A model generated the notes under the pieces. The model worked only from the letters and a program-made list of their open reading frames with translations, was not told where the DNA came from and ran no database searches. From Nocardia cyriacigeorgica (GTDB taxonomy: Bacteria; Actinomycetota; Actinomycetes; Mycobacteriales; Mycobacteriaceae), in the NCBI RefSeq assembly GCF_010858045.1, contig NZ_JAAGVC010000006.1, forward strand, positions 24,681-88,680: a DNA stretch of 64,000 nucleotides. Direction: 5' to 3'. Below, piece after piece: positions 1 through 7,721 of the stretch. The stretch's first letter is position 1. Every line of letters starts with the position of its first letter. The position numbers were made by a program, and so were the translations under genes.

Positions 1-84
1 CAGATTCACCTGGGCGAGGCACTCGGTGACCGCCTGCCGATACCGCAGCAGATCCGAACCGGCGCTGCGACTTCCGGTCGGGCG
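1..84. repeat. Left arm of an 84-bp perfect inverted repeat
   Basis: Base i of this stretch is the complement of base 635-i throughout, so it is an exact reverse complement of positions 551-634 inside the P450 gene. One mismatch (85/550) is followed by four more matched pairs. It begins exactly at the window edge, so the repeat could continue upstream. It is either a fold-back joining artefact or a genuine inverted duplication. Confidence 0.93.
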
Positions 85-159
85 ACACTCCATGTTCGAC
101 AACCCTGCTCCTTGCCGAGATCCGCTCTTCGGACGTTCCCCAAAAGCTCCACGAAGTTG

Positions 160-182
160 CGCATTACGCTTAATATTCAATG
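160..182. promoter_or_regulatory. AT-rich promoter/operator candidate of the P450 gene
   Basis: The inverted arms GCATT and AATGC flank an AT-rich core with a TAATAT -10-like hexamer at 171-176. The site lies about 50 bp upstream of the GTG start. It resembles the other AT islands in this window only loosely. Confidence 0.4.
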
Positions 183-232
183 CGATATCGGGGCACACTC
201 CCCACGACGACGTGAAGAATTGGAGCCGGCCC

Positions 233-1489
233 GTGCGCACGGAACACCCGCCCACGAGCACCGCACAGTGCCCGGTAGTCCACGGATCCCCGATGCCGGC
301 GGACGAGCCACGGGTGCAGCTGTACGCACCGGAATTCGCCGCCGACCCGCACCGCGTCTATAGCGAGATGCGCAGCAAGCACCAATCCCTGGTGCCGGTG
401 GCTCTCGCCCCCGGGGTTCCGGCCACTCTCGTCATCGCCTACGACACGGCGCTGCGCATACTCAATGATCCGGAGCACTTTCCGGCCGATCCGAGGGCAT
501 GGCAGCGCGACATCCCGGCGGACTGCCCGGTGTTGCCGATGATGCAGTGGCGCCCGACCGGAAGTCGCAGCGCCGGTTCGGATCTGCTGCGGTATCGGCA
601 GGCGGTCACCGAGTGCCTCGCCCAGGTGAATCTGCATGCCATCGACGCGGCGGTCGAGCGCACCGCCTTCCCATTGATCAATGCCTTCTGCGTAAGCGGC
701 AGCGCCGACCTGCTCAGCCAGTACGCCTTCCCGGTGGCGTTCGAGATGCTCAACATCCTGCTCGGCTGTCCACCGGAGATCGGCGAGCGGGTGGCGGCCG
801 GCATGGCGGCCCTGTTCGACACCGTCGACGCCGCCGCGGGCAACGCGATGATCAGCGACGCCCTGTTCGAGCTGGTGCAACTGAAGCGCACCGAGCCCGG
901 GAACGACATCACCTCACTGTTGCTGAAGCATCCGAGCCGTCTCGATGACGCGGAATTGGTCAACCAGTTGCTCACCCATTACGGGGCGGGGCTGGAATGC
1001 CAGCAGAACCTGATCGCCAACACCCTGCTGCTCATCATCGGTGACGATCGCTTCGGTGGCAGCGTCCTCGGCGGAAGCATTTCCACGCGGGAAGCCCTCG
1101 ACGAGGTCTTGTACAACGATCCCCCGTTGGCGAACCTGCTCATCACCTATCCGCGACAGCCGGTCTTGATCGACAATGTCTGGCTGCCCGCTCATCAACC
1201 GGTCGTGATCAGCATGGCCGCGTGCAACAACGATCCCGCCATCCGCGCCGAGGACAACCGGGGCAACCGGGCGCATCTGGCCTGGGGCATCGGGCCGCAT
1301 GCCTGCCCGGCTCAGACCCTGGGCACCCTGATCGCCCAGAACGCGATCGACCAGCTGCTCGACGCGATCCCCGAGCTGGACCTCGACCACACCGGCGGTG
1401 AACTCCGCTGGCGGCCCGGACCGTTCCACCGCTCGCTGACCGCACTGCCGGTGACGTTCACCCCCACGTCTCCCCTGCCATTGCCCTGA
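233..1489 (+). CDS. Cytochrome P450, CYP157-like, lacking the EXXR arginine
   Basis: This heme-thiolate monooxygenase of about 418 residues would hydroxylate a hydrophobic substrate with electrons from a ferredoxin. The heme loop WGIGPHACPA fits the P450 signature and puts the ligand cysteine at residue 358. The I-helix reads GAGLECQQN, with Cys where Thr is usual. The K-helix that should read EXXR is EVLY (E291, Y294), so the normally invariant Arg is missing, as reported for the Streptomyces CYP157 family. I chose GTG 233 because GGAG lies 7 bases upstream and the protein then has normal P450 length; the open frame extends back to 26 only through the inverted repeat. It converges end to end with the MFS gene. 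The substrate is unknown. Confidence 0.87.
   Translation: MRTEHPPTSTAQCPVVHGSPMPADEPRVQLYAPEFAADPHRVYSEMRSKHQSLVPVALAPGVPATLVIAYDTALRILNDPEHFPADPRAWQRDIPADCPVLPMMQWRPTGSRSAGSDLLRYRQAVTECLAQVNLHAIDAAVERTAFPLINAFCVSGSADLLSQYAFPVAFEMLNILLGCPPEIGERVAAGMAALFDTVDAAAGNAMISDALFELVQLKRTEPGNDITSLLLKHPSRLDDAELVNQLLTHYGAGLECQQNLIANTLLLIIGDDRFGGSVLGGSISTREALDEVLYNDPPLANLLITYPRQPVLIDNVWLPAHQPVVISMAACNNDPAIRAEDNRGNRAHLAWGIGPHACPAQTLGTLIAQNAIDQLLDAIPELDLDHTGGELRWRPGPFHRSLTALPVTFTPTSPLPLP
551..634. repeat. Right arm of the 84-bp inverted repeat (inside P450 gene)
   Basis: This is the partner of bases 1-84, separated from it by 466 bp. It encodes part of the P450 N-terminal half in the plus-strand frame, so this copy is the functional one and the copy at the window edge is the odd one out. 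Confidence 0.93.
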
Positions 1490-2959
1490 TCACGGGGTCC
1501 TTCTCCGCACCGAGCGTGCACCCGGCCCGTCCGGATGGCCCACCTCCGACGGCTCGTCGGCAGAGAGCGGCCATCGACGCCGGGGACGCCTTCCGGTCAG
1601 GGCGGCGATCACAAGCATCCCCAGCACCAATGCGCACCCGATCGCGCTCGCCGCGAGCGCGACCCGGATACCCTCCGCCGTCGGTAAACCGCCCGGACCG
1701 AGGTGGGCGGCGAGGACCGCGCCGGAGGCGGCGCTGCCGAAAGATCCGCCGACGGTGCGGAGAACCTGGTTGAAACTCACCGCACTGCCGAGTTCGAGGT
1801 CGGCGACACTGCGTGCGATCAAGGCCGGCATCGCCGCGTATGTGGTGCCGATGCCCGCGCCGAATCCGAACATCCCGGCGACGATCTCCCACAGTTCGTC
1901 GTGGGCCGGCAACAGCAGCACACTCGACGCCGTCACGAGACCGGCACCGGGAAGCAGCAGCGCGCGCATCGAGATGTACGGCGAGACCGCACGCACGATG
2001 CGGTTGGCGCCGAAACTGCCCAGCGACAGCGGCAACATCACGAATCCGGCCCAGAACAGTGGCAGCGCGACACCGTATCCGGTCGATTCCGGGGCCTGCG
2101 CGATGAGGCTGACGATCGAGAGTCCGGCATACATCGCCGCGCCGAGTCCGATCGCTGTGCCGTGGGCGACCAGTACGTCGCTGTTGCGCAGCACCCGCAG
2201 GTTGACCAGTGCGTGCGGGGTACGCAATTCGACCCGACACCACGTGGCCAGTAATACGACCGCACATACCGTGACCGCGGCGGTCCAGAGGGAATCCCAG
2301 CCCCAGCGCGCGCCTTCGGCAGCCACGAGGAGAAGGCATGCCAGTCCGATGCCAAGCAACGCCGTGCCGGTGAAATCGAAGGCTGTGCGCGGGGCACGCT
2401 GGTCCGGGCCATCGGGCACGACACGCCACACCACCACGATGGTGGTCAGCAAGAACACGGCGGCGAACCAGAAGGCGATGCGGAACCCGAATACCGCGCC
2501 GAGGATGCCGGTGAGGGGGTATCCGAGGCCGAGCCCGCTCGTGACGGTGACCGACAGGGTCGAGATACTGGCCTTGACTTGGTCTTCGGCCAGGTAGCGG
2601 CGGCCGAGCGCGATCGTCACCGGGACGATTCCATAACTCAGCCCCTGCAACGCTCGCCCGACCAAGAAAACGGCAAAGCCGGGCGCCATCGCCGCGATGA
2701 CGGATCCGACGAGGATCGTTGTCAGGGAAATGAGCAGCAAACGCTTCTTGTGCGGACCATCGCTCAGTCTGCCCATCACCGGTGTCGCTGTCGCACCGAC
2801 CAGCAGATTGACGGTGAGCATCCACTGTGCGGTGCTCACATCCACCTGCATCTCATGCGAAATCGTCGGAACCAGCAGCATGCCGAGCGAGCTGACGACG
2901 GCCGAGGTCAGCGCGACATAGATGAGAGCGGCGTTCAATCGACCCGGCGGCCGCTTCAC
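1490..2959 (-). CDS. MFS transporter, DHA2-type multidrug/solute exporter
   Basis: This integral membrane protein of 489 residues has many hydrophobic segments, consistent with the 14-helix drug:H+ antiporter group. A motif A-like loop GRLSDGPHKKR lies at residues 63-73. It probably exports a drug or pathway intermediate by proton antiport; the sequence does not show the substrate. The GTG start overlaps the stop of a 37-codon ORF as GTGA, so translation looks coupled to that leader. The charged, disordered C-terminus (about 460-489) ends where the P450 gene ends, with no spacer. Confidence 0.85.
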   Translation of the reverse strand: MKRPPGRLNAALIYVALTSAVVSSLGMLLVPTISHEMQVDVSTAQWMLTVNLLVGATATPVMGRLSDGPHKKRLLLISLTTILVGSVIAAMAPGFAVFLVGRALQGLSYGIVPVTIALGRRYLAEDQVKASISTLSVTVTSGLGLGYPLTGILGAVFGFRIAFWFAAVFLLTTIVVVWRVVPDGPDQRAPRTAFDFTGTALLGIGLACLLLVAAEGARWGWDSLWTAAVTVCAVVLLATWCRVELRTPHALVNLRVLRNSDVLVAHGTAIGLGAAMYAGLSIVSLIAQAPESTGYGVALPLFWAGFVMLPLSLGSFGANRIVRAVSPYISMRALLLPGAGLVTASSVLLLPAHDELWEIVAGMFGFGAGIGTTYAAMPALIARSVADLELGSAVSFNQVLRTVGGSFGSAASGAVLAAHLGPGGLPTAEGIRVALAASAIGCALVLGMLVIAALTGRRPRRRWPLSADEPSEVGHPDGPGARSVRRRTP

Positions 2960-3069
2960 TCCGTGCGCCCGTCGGCTTTTCCCGGGTTCGTCCGGGCCAT
3001 GAGGTACCCGGGGCTGACCGGGGACGGTGCCTCGGTCAGCACACCCGCGACTGTTCGATCCACCTCCAT
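2956..3069 (-). CDS. Leaderless 37-residue upstream ORF coupled to the MFS gene
   Basis: This ORF begins at an ATG placed 7 bases after a CATAAT -10-like box, with no Shine-Dalgarno site, so the transcript is probably leaderless. The codons have the high third-position GC of real genes here. Its stop TGA overlaps the GTG start of the MFS gene. The peptide has no recognisable domain or membrane segment. It may be a leader that feeds ribosomes to the transporter start or senses a translation-affecting compound. It could also be non-functional. Confidence 0.45.
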   Translation of the reverse strand: MEVDRTVAGVLTEAPSPVSPGYLMARTNPGKADGRTE

Positions 3070-3083
3070 AAAAAATATTATGC
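3067..3083 (-). promoter_or_regulatory. AT-rich promoter element before the leader/MFS genes
   Basis: On the minus strand it reads GCATAATATTTTTTATG. The final ATG is the leader start, so the -10 box and the initiation codon are fused. It shares CATAATAT with other sites in the window. The remaining bases from 3084 to 3209 hold nothing I recognise. Confidence 0.5.
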
Positions 3084-3209
3084 AGGAGATGTCATAGTTG
3101 CCAGGCCAGGACGACGGTGATGCCGGACACTCCTCGCGCACCGCGCTTGTTACCCGTACGAGCATGAACAGGCTCCGTGCTAGAGCCGTGTCGAGGCGCG
3201 CCCGCCCAT

Positions 3210-4688
3210 TCACCCCAGATTCATGTACACCGCCTTCGGGTACAAATAGCTCTCCACGTGCTCGCGGCCGCCCTTCCAGCCGTAGCCGCTCATCTTGGTA
3301 CCGCCGAAGCCGACGGAGGGGTCGAGGATGCCATAGCAGTTGACCCAGACGGTGCCGGCGTTGATGCCGCGGGAGACCTTGTGCGCGGTACCGACATCCC
3401 TCGTCCAGACACCGCCGGCCAAACCGTAGGGGGTCGCGTTGGCCAGTCGGAGGGCCTCGTCGAGGTCGTCGAACGGGATCACCGTCGCCACCGGTCCGAA
3501 GATCTCTTCTTTGGCGATCGTCATGTCGTTGGTCGCGGAAGCGAAGACGGTGGGTTCGATGAAGTATCCGGAGCCCTTGTCGCCGCCCAGCCGGCGCCCG
3601 CCTGCCACCAATTCGGCTTCGCCGTTTCCGATGTCGATGTAGTTCAACACCCGGTCCAGCTGCCGCTGCGAGATCAGCGGCCCCAGTTGCGTATTCGGGT
3701 CGAGGCCGTCGCCCACTCGGATGGTCTTGGTGAATTCCGCCATCCGCGTAACGAATTCGTCATGGATCGGGCGCTGGACGAAGATGCGGGTACCGGCTAC
3801 GCACACCTGGCCGCTGTTGGTGTACACCCCCATCGCGGCACCGGGAACGGCCAGATCCAGATCGGCGTCGGCGAACACGATATCCGGCGATTTACCGCCG
3901 AGCTCCAACTGCAACCGCTTCATGTTGCCGGCCGAGGCGCGCACGATGGTCTGTGCGGTGCCGACCGATCCGGTGAAGGCGATCCGGTCCACTCCGTGGT
4001 GTTCGGCCAGCGCCGCGCCAGCGTCTTTGCCGTAGCCGGTGACCACGTTGAGGACACCGTCGGGAACGCCGGCTTCGGTCAGCAACTCCGCCACCCGCAG
4101 CACCGACAGCGACGCGTCCTCGGCGGGCTTGAGTACCGCGGTGCAGCCGGTGGCCAGAGCCGGGCCGAAGATCCACCAGAGCCCGATCAGCGGACCGTTC
4201 CAGGGAATGATGCCGCCCACCACGCCAACGGGCTCGCGATAGCGCAGCGTCAGGAAGTCACCGGGCAGCGAGTTCGGCGGAGTCTCGGCCGCGCCCGCGT
4301 CGACCTGGGAGGCGAAGAATTGCAGCACCTGCGAGGTCCATTCGCGCAGATTGCGGGTACGGGCCAGCGGCGCGCCCATGTCGAGGGTTTCGATCGTGGC
4401 CAGTTCGTCGAAATTCTCCAGGACCAGGTCGTGTACGCGCAGGATGAGCGAGCGCCGCTGATGCGGTGTCCAGCGGCGCCATTCACCGTCGAAGGCGGCC
4501 CGTGCGGCCGCGACAGCGGCGTCCACATCCGCCGGGCCGCTCGCGGCGATGGTGCCGAGGGTTCCGCCGGTGGCGGGGTTGATCACGTCGATCGTCTCGC
4601 CCGACGCGGCCGGGACCCAGCGGCCGCCGATCAGATTGCGCTGGGCGTTGCCGACGAACGCGGGCACGGGAGGAGTTGTGGTTGTCAT
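3210..4688 (-). CDS. Aldehyde dehydrogenase (NAD(P)+), module 1
   Basis: This soluble enzyme of 492 residues oxidises an aldehyde to a carboxylate. Family landmarks are intact: PWN at 162-164, the cofactor Lys187, FTGS near 238-241, the general base Glu262 in LELGGKS and the nucleophile Cys296 in NSGQVC. The start has GGAG 6 bases upstream. It is the last gene of the run zinc ribbon, hyuA, hyuB, ADH, ALDH, 30 bp after the ADH gene. Together ADH and ALDH could convert an alcohol to an acid around the carboxylation step. The substrate cannot be read from sequence. Confidence 0.92.
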   Translation of the reverse strand: MTTTTPPVPAFVGNAQRNLIGGRWVPAASGETIDVINPATGGTLGTIAASGPADVDAAVAAARAAFDGEWRRWTPHQRRSLILRVHDLVLENFDELATIETLDMGAPLARTRNLREWTSQVLQFFASQVDAGAAETPPNSLPGDFLTLRYREPVGVVGGIIPWNGPLIGLWWIFGPALATGCTAVLKPAEDASLSVLRVAELLTEAGVPDGVLNVVTGYGKDAGAALAEHHGVDRIAFTGSVGTAQTIVRASAGNMKRLQLELGGKSPDIVFADADLDLAVPGAAMGVYTNSGQVCVAGTRIFVQRPIHDEFVTRMAEFTKTIRVGDGLDPNTQLGPLISQRQLDRVLNYIDIGNGEAELVAGGRRLGGDKGSGYFIEPTVFASATNDMTIAKEEIFGPVATVIPFDDLDEALRLANATPYGLAGGVWTRDVGTAHKVSRGINAGTVWVNCYGILDPSVGFGGTKMSGYGWKGGREHVESYLYPKAVYMNLG

Positions 4689-4718
4689 GATTGTCTCCGA
4701 ATCAGCGGATGCGGCCGG

Positions 4719-5735
4719 TCAGTCGAAAAGAAAGACACCTTTGCCCGCGTCCTGTTTGTCGAACCAGCGGTATGCCTCGTCGGCCTGCTCGATGGTCCAG
4801 GTGTGCGAATACAACTCGTCGACGGGCAGGTTGTGGGCGAGGACGTAGTCGGCGCAGCGCGCCTGCTCGATCGATGACATGGTCCACGACGTCATGATGG
4901 TCCACTGCTTCTTGTAGACCGACTGCGTGGTGAACCGGACCTCACCGGGTAGACCAGTGAACACCGCCCGGCCGAAGGTGCCGAGCACGGCGAGCGCGTC
5001 GTCACCGGCCCGGCCCGAGGTCTCCAGCACCACGTCGGCCATTCGGCCGCCGGTATACCCCGCGACCACGTCGGCCAGGGCACGCTCCCGGGAATTCACC
5101 ACGACATCGGCGCCGAAGCGGGTGCTGTGTGCCAGGCGCCGATCGTCGATGTCGACGGCGATCACCCTGGCCCCCATCGATGCCGCGAACATGGTCGCCG
5201 AAAGTCCTACCGGCCCTTGGCCGATCACCACGGTTGTGGTGTCGGAGACGCCGCCGAGGCGTTTGATCGCGCCCCATGCCGTGCCGGTGCCGCAGCCGAT
5301 GGCGGCGCCGGCGGTGAACGACAGACCGTCGGGCAAGGGCAGCAGAGCGGCCACCGGCACCAGCGCGAAGGGCGCGTGCCCGCCGTGGACATGGACGGCC
5401 ATGGTCTTGCCGGCTGCGGTCTCGCACATCTGCGGCCAGCCGGCCCGGCAGCGGCGACAGGTGCGGCAGCCGAAGTAGTGGTGAATCATCACCCGATCGC
5501 CCACCGCGGCCTGTGCCGGCTCGACGCCCGCGCCGACAGCGTGCACCTCCCCGCACGGTTCATGGCCCTGGATCACCGAATGATCGAAATCGAAAGCGCC
5601 ATGGTAGAAGTGCAGATCCGAACCGCACATCCCGGAGGCGCGGATCTTCACCACCACCTCGCCGGGGCCCGGCTCTGGCTCGGGGAAATCCCGCAACGCC
5701 GTCGTCCCGTCTCCCGGGAACACGACTCCCTTCAT
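4719..5735 (-). CDS. Zinc-dependent alcohol dehydrogenase (MDR family), module 1
   Basis: This medium-chain dehydrogenase of 338 residues interconverts an alcohol with a ketone or aldehyde using NAD(P). Catalytic zinc ligands are Cys37 (GMCGSD) and His58-Glu59 (GHEP). The structural zinc lobe has Cys90, 93, 96 and 104. A GQGPVG Rossmann turn follows. ATG 5735 sits 6 bases after GAGGAG; a GTG directly before it is too close to the ribosome site. It follows hyuB by 38 bp. Its closest relative here is the ADH at 32473-33522, which shares the same motif layout, so the two are likely paralogs serving related substrates. Confidence 0.91.
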   Translation of the reverse strand: MKGVVFPGDGTTALRDFPEPEPGPGEVVVKIRASGMCGSDLHFYHGAFDFDHSVIQGHEPCGEVHAVGAGVEPAQAAVGDRVMIHHYFGCRTCRRCRAGWPQMCETAAGKTMAVHVHGGHAPFALVPVAALLPLPDGLSFTAGAAIGCGTGTAWGAIKRLGGVSDTTTVVIGQGPVGLSATMFAASMGARVIAVDIDDRRLAHSTRFGADVVVNSRERALADVVAGYTGGRMADVVLETSGRAGDDALAVLGTFGRAVFTGLPGEVRFTTQSVYKKQWTIMTSWTMSSIEQARCADYVLAHNLPVDELYSHTWTIEQADEAYRWFDKQDAGKGVFLFD

Positions 5736-5773
5736 CACTGTCTCCTCTGTGTCTTGCGCGTTGGTGCGGACGG

Positions 5774-7720
5774 TCAGGCCGACCGCTGTGCCCGGAGCCG
5801 GGCGGTCGCCGCGTGGTCGATGCGCACGCCCTCGGGGTCCAGGTGCGGATCGCCTTCCACGACCACCCCGTAATCGCGGGCGGCGCCGGCGATGCTCACG
5901 TACTCGTTGCGGACGTCGGCCAGCACGCGTTCGGGGTCGCGCTGGAACGGATCACCCCATCCGCCACCGCCGTTCGTGAGGCACCGCAGGATGGTGTTGG
6001 GCTCGGTCGCCCACACTTGCTCAGCGGCGAAGTAGTGGTACGTGCCCTCGGGATCGAGCGTCTTGGTCTCGGGGTCGAGGACACCCGCCACGGGAACGCT
6101 GCGGGCGTAGACCTCCGCGTCGGTGCCGAGCAGCTCCGGCTGCCCGCCGTCGGCATCGGGCGGGAACAACCACATGGCGCCGGTGGGTCCGGCCCGGCCA
6201 CCGTTGGCGCCCACACCGGTGGCCTGCTTGGTGCGGAACGGCGACAGATAGTGCGCGCCCGCCGTGAGCCACAGCGCGTCTTTGAGGTTGGCAGCGCCAC
6301 CGCGGAACAGGCCCGCGCCGCCGGTGTCGATGGCGTGTTCCTTGCGCAGCAGCACCACCGGCGAGTCACGTTCGATCGTCTCGGTCGCCGGATCGAGATT
6401 GTTGAGGGTGAACAGCACCGTGTAGCTGTCGCCGTCACCGGCCCGGGTGGCACCCCACGGACCGTGCTCGCCGCCGCACTGGGTGGCCGAGGTCCACGGT
6501 GTGCCGTCGGGCCGCAGACCGGAGGCGTTATGGGTATTGGTTGAGCCGTAGTCGCCGCCGACTCCCTGGGCGCCGAGTACGGGATTGAGCGCGGCGAAGA
6601 TGGCCGACGCGACCGCGCCGGAGGCCTCCCAGAACATCATGATGCCACCGTCGGGCGGCAGCGAGGAGACGATCGTCCCCGGTGGCACGGCCATGTCGAT
6701 GTTGCGCCAGGTACCGGAGGTGAACGGCACCGTCGGATCGAGCAGCATCGTCAGGGCCACGCCTACCGCGGTTTTGGCGTCGAGAACACCACAGTTGATG
6801 CAGGTCCGCGCCTGTGGCGAGGTGCCGGACAGGTCGATCTCCATATGCTCGCCGCGTTTGCGCACAAGGACCCGCACGGTGTAATCGACGGTGTCGTCGA
6901 GGCCGTCGGCGTCGATGAGGGCCGAGCCGGGGTAATCGCCGTCGGGAACCGACGCGATCGCATCGCGCATTCGCTCGGCGGAGGTATCGCAGGCGTAGTC
7001 CAGCGTGCCCAGATAGGCCGCGAGCCCGTAGCGATCGATGTTCTCCAGCACCAGCCGCTCCCCCAGCTTCAACTGCTGGAAGATGCTCTTGAAGTCCGGC
7101 AGCAGCATGCCGCCCCAACGGGTGTTGCCGAAGATCAGGCTGAAGGTAGATCGCACCGGCTCGTCCTGCGACCACAGCAGCATGGGCGGGATCACCAGGC
7201 CGTTCTCGTAGACGTTGCTCTTGGTCGCCGAGAAACCGCCGGGCACAGTGCCGCCCATATCGAGCTGATGGGCACACATGGTGACGAAGGAGACGATCTC
7301 GCCGTCCACGAACACCGGCCGGGTGAACGCCACATCGTTGACGTGCCTTCCGCCGCGATAGGGATCGTTGCAGATCAGCACATCACCTGGACGCAGGTTG
7401 TGCGGCCCGTATTCCTCCACGGCGTTTCGCACGGCGTCGCCCATGGTGCCGAGGAACACCACCAGGCTGTTGCTGACCACGGCCATGGGGTAGCCCTTGC
7501 CGGGCGGACCGCTGATGGTGCAGGCGAAGTCGTACCAGTCACGGATGATGGGCGAGAACGCCTCACGCATGAATCCCGCCGACATGTGCTCGACCGCGTA
7601 CCGCAGCCGATTGGTGAGCACTGTCGCACTGAAGCGGTCACCGCCGTAGCGCTCGCGGAACTGGGCGTCGGTGAGGTCCCTGAGCCGCGGAGCGGCGGGG
7701 GTGGTGGTGGGACTGGACAT
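5774..7720 (-). CDS. Hydantoinase B / acetone carboxylase-type subunit, module 1
   Basis: This 648-residue protein belongs to the HyuB/oxoprolinase family, which includes N-methylhydantoinase B and large subunits of acetone and acetophenone carboxylases. The glycine-rich C-terminal segment GGGGWGDP and the early NDPYRGGRH and QLDMGGTVPGG motifs are typical. It pairs with HyuA, whose stop is one base upstream, in an ATP-dependent complex acting on a carbonyl or amide. The flanking alcohol and aldehyde dehydrogenases and the zinc-ribbon mini-gene favour a ketone carboxylase over a hydantoinase. That assignment is inference from context. Confidence 0.86.
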   Translation of the reverse strand: MSSPTTTPAAPRLRDLTDAQFRERYGGDRFSATVLTNRLRYAVEHMSAGFMREAFSPIIRDWYDFACTISGPPGKGYPMAVVSNSLVVFLGTMGDAVRNAVEEYGPHNLRPGDVLICNDPYRGGRHVNDVAFTRPVFVDGEIVSFVTMCAHQLDMGGTVPGGFSATKSNVYENGLVIPPMLLWSQDEPVRSTFSLIFGNTRWGGMLLPDFKSIFQQLKLGERLVLENIDRYGLAAYLGTLDYACDTSAERMRDAIASVPDGDYPGSALIDADGLDDTVDYTVRVLVRKRGEHMEIDLSGTSPQARTCINCGVLDAKTAVGVALTMLLDPTVPFTSGTWRNIDMAVPPGTIVSSLPPDGGIMMFWEASGAVASAIFAALNPVLGAQGVGGDYGSTNTHNASGLRPDGTPWTSATQCGGEHGPWGATRAGDGDSYTVLFTLNNLDPATETIERDSPVVLLRKEHAIDTGGAGLFRGGAANLKDALWLTAGAHYLSPFRTKQATGVGANGGRAGPTGAMWLFPPDADGGQPELLGTDAEVYARSVPVAGVLDPETKTLDPEGTYHYFAAEQVWATEPNTILRCLTNGGGGWGDPFQRDPERVLADVRNEYVSIAGAARDYGVVVEGDPHLDPEGVRIDHAATARLRAQRSA

Positions 7721-7721
7721 G

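Noticed and set aside
26..232. N-terminal extension of the P450 reading frame
   Set aside because: It runs through the inverted repeat and promoter-like DNA; GTG 233 with GGAG gives a normal P450 length.
3177..4877. 566-codon open frame opposite the ALDH and ADH genes
   Set aside because: It is antisense to a textbook ALDH with intact catalytic motifs and has no recognisable domain.
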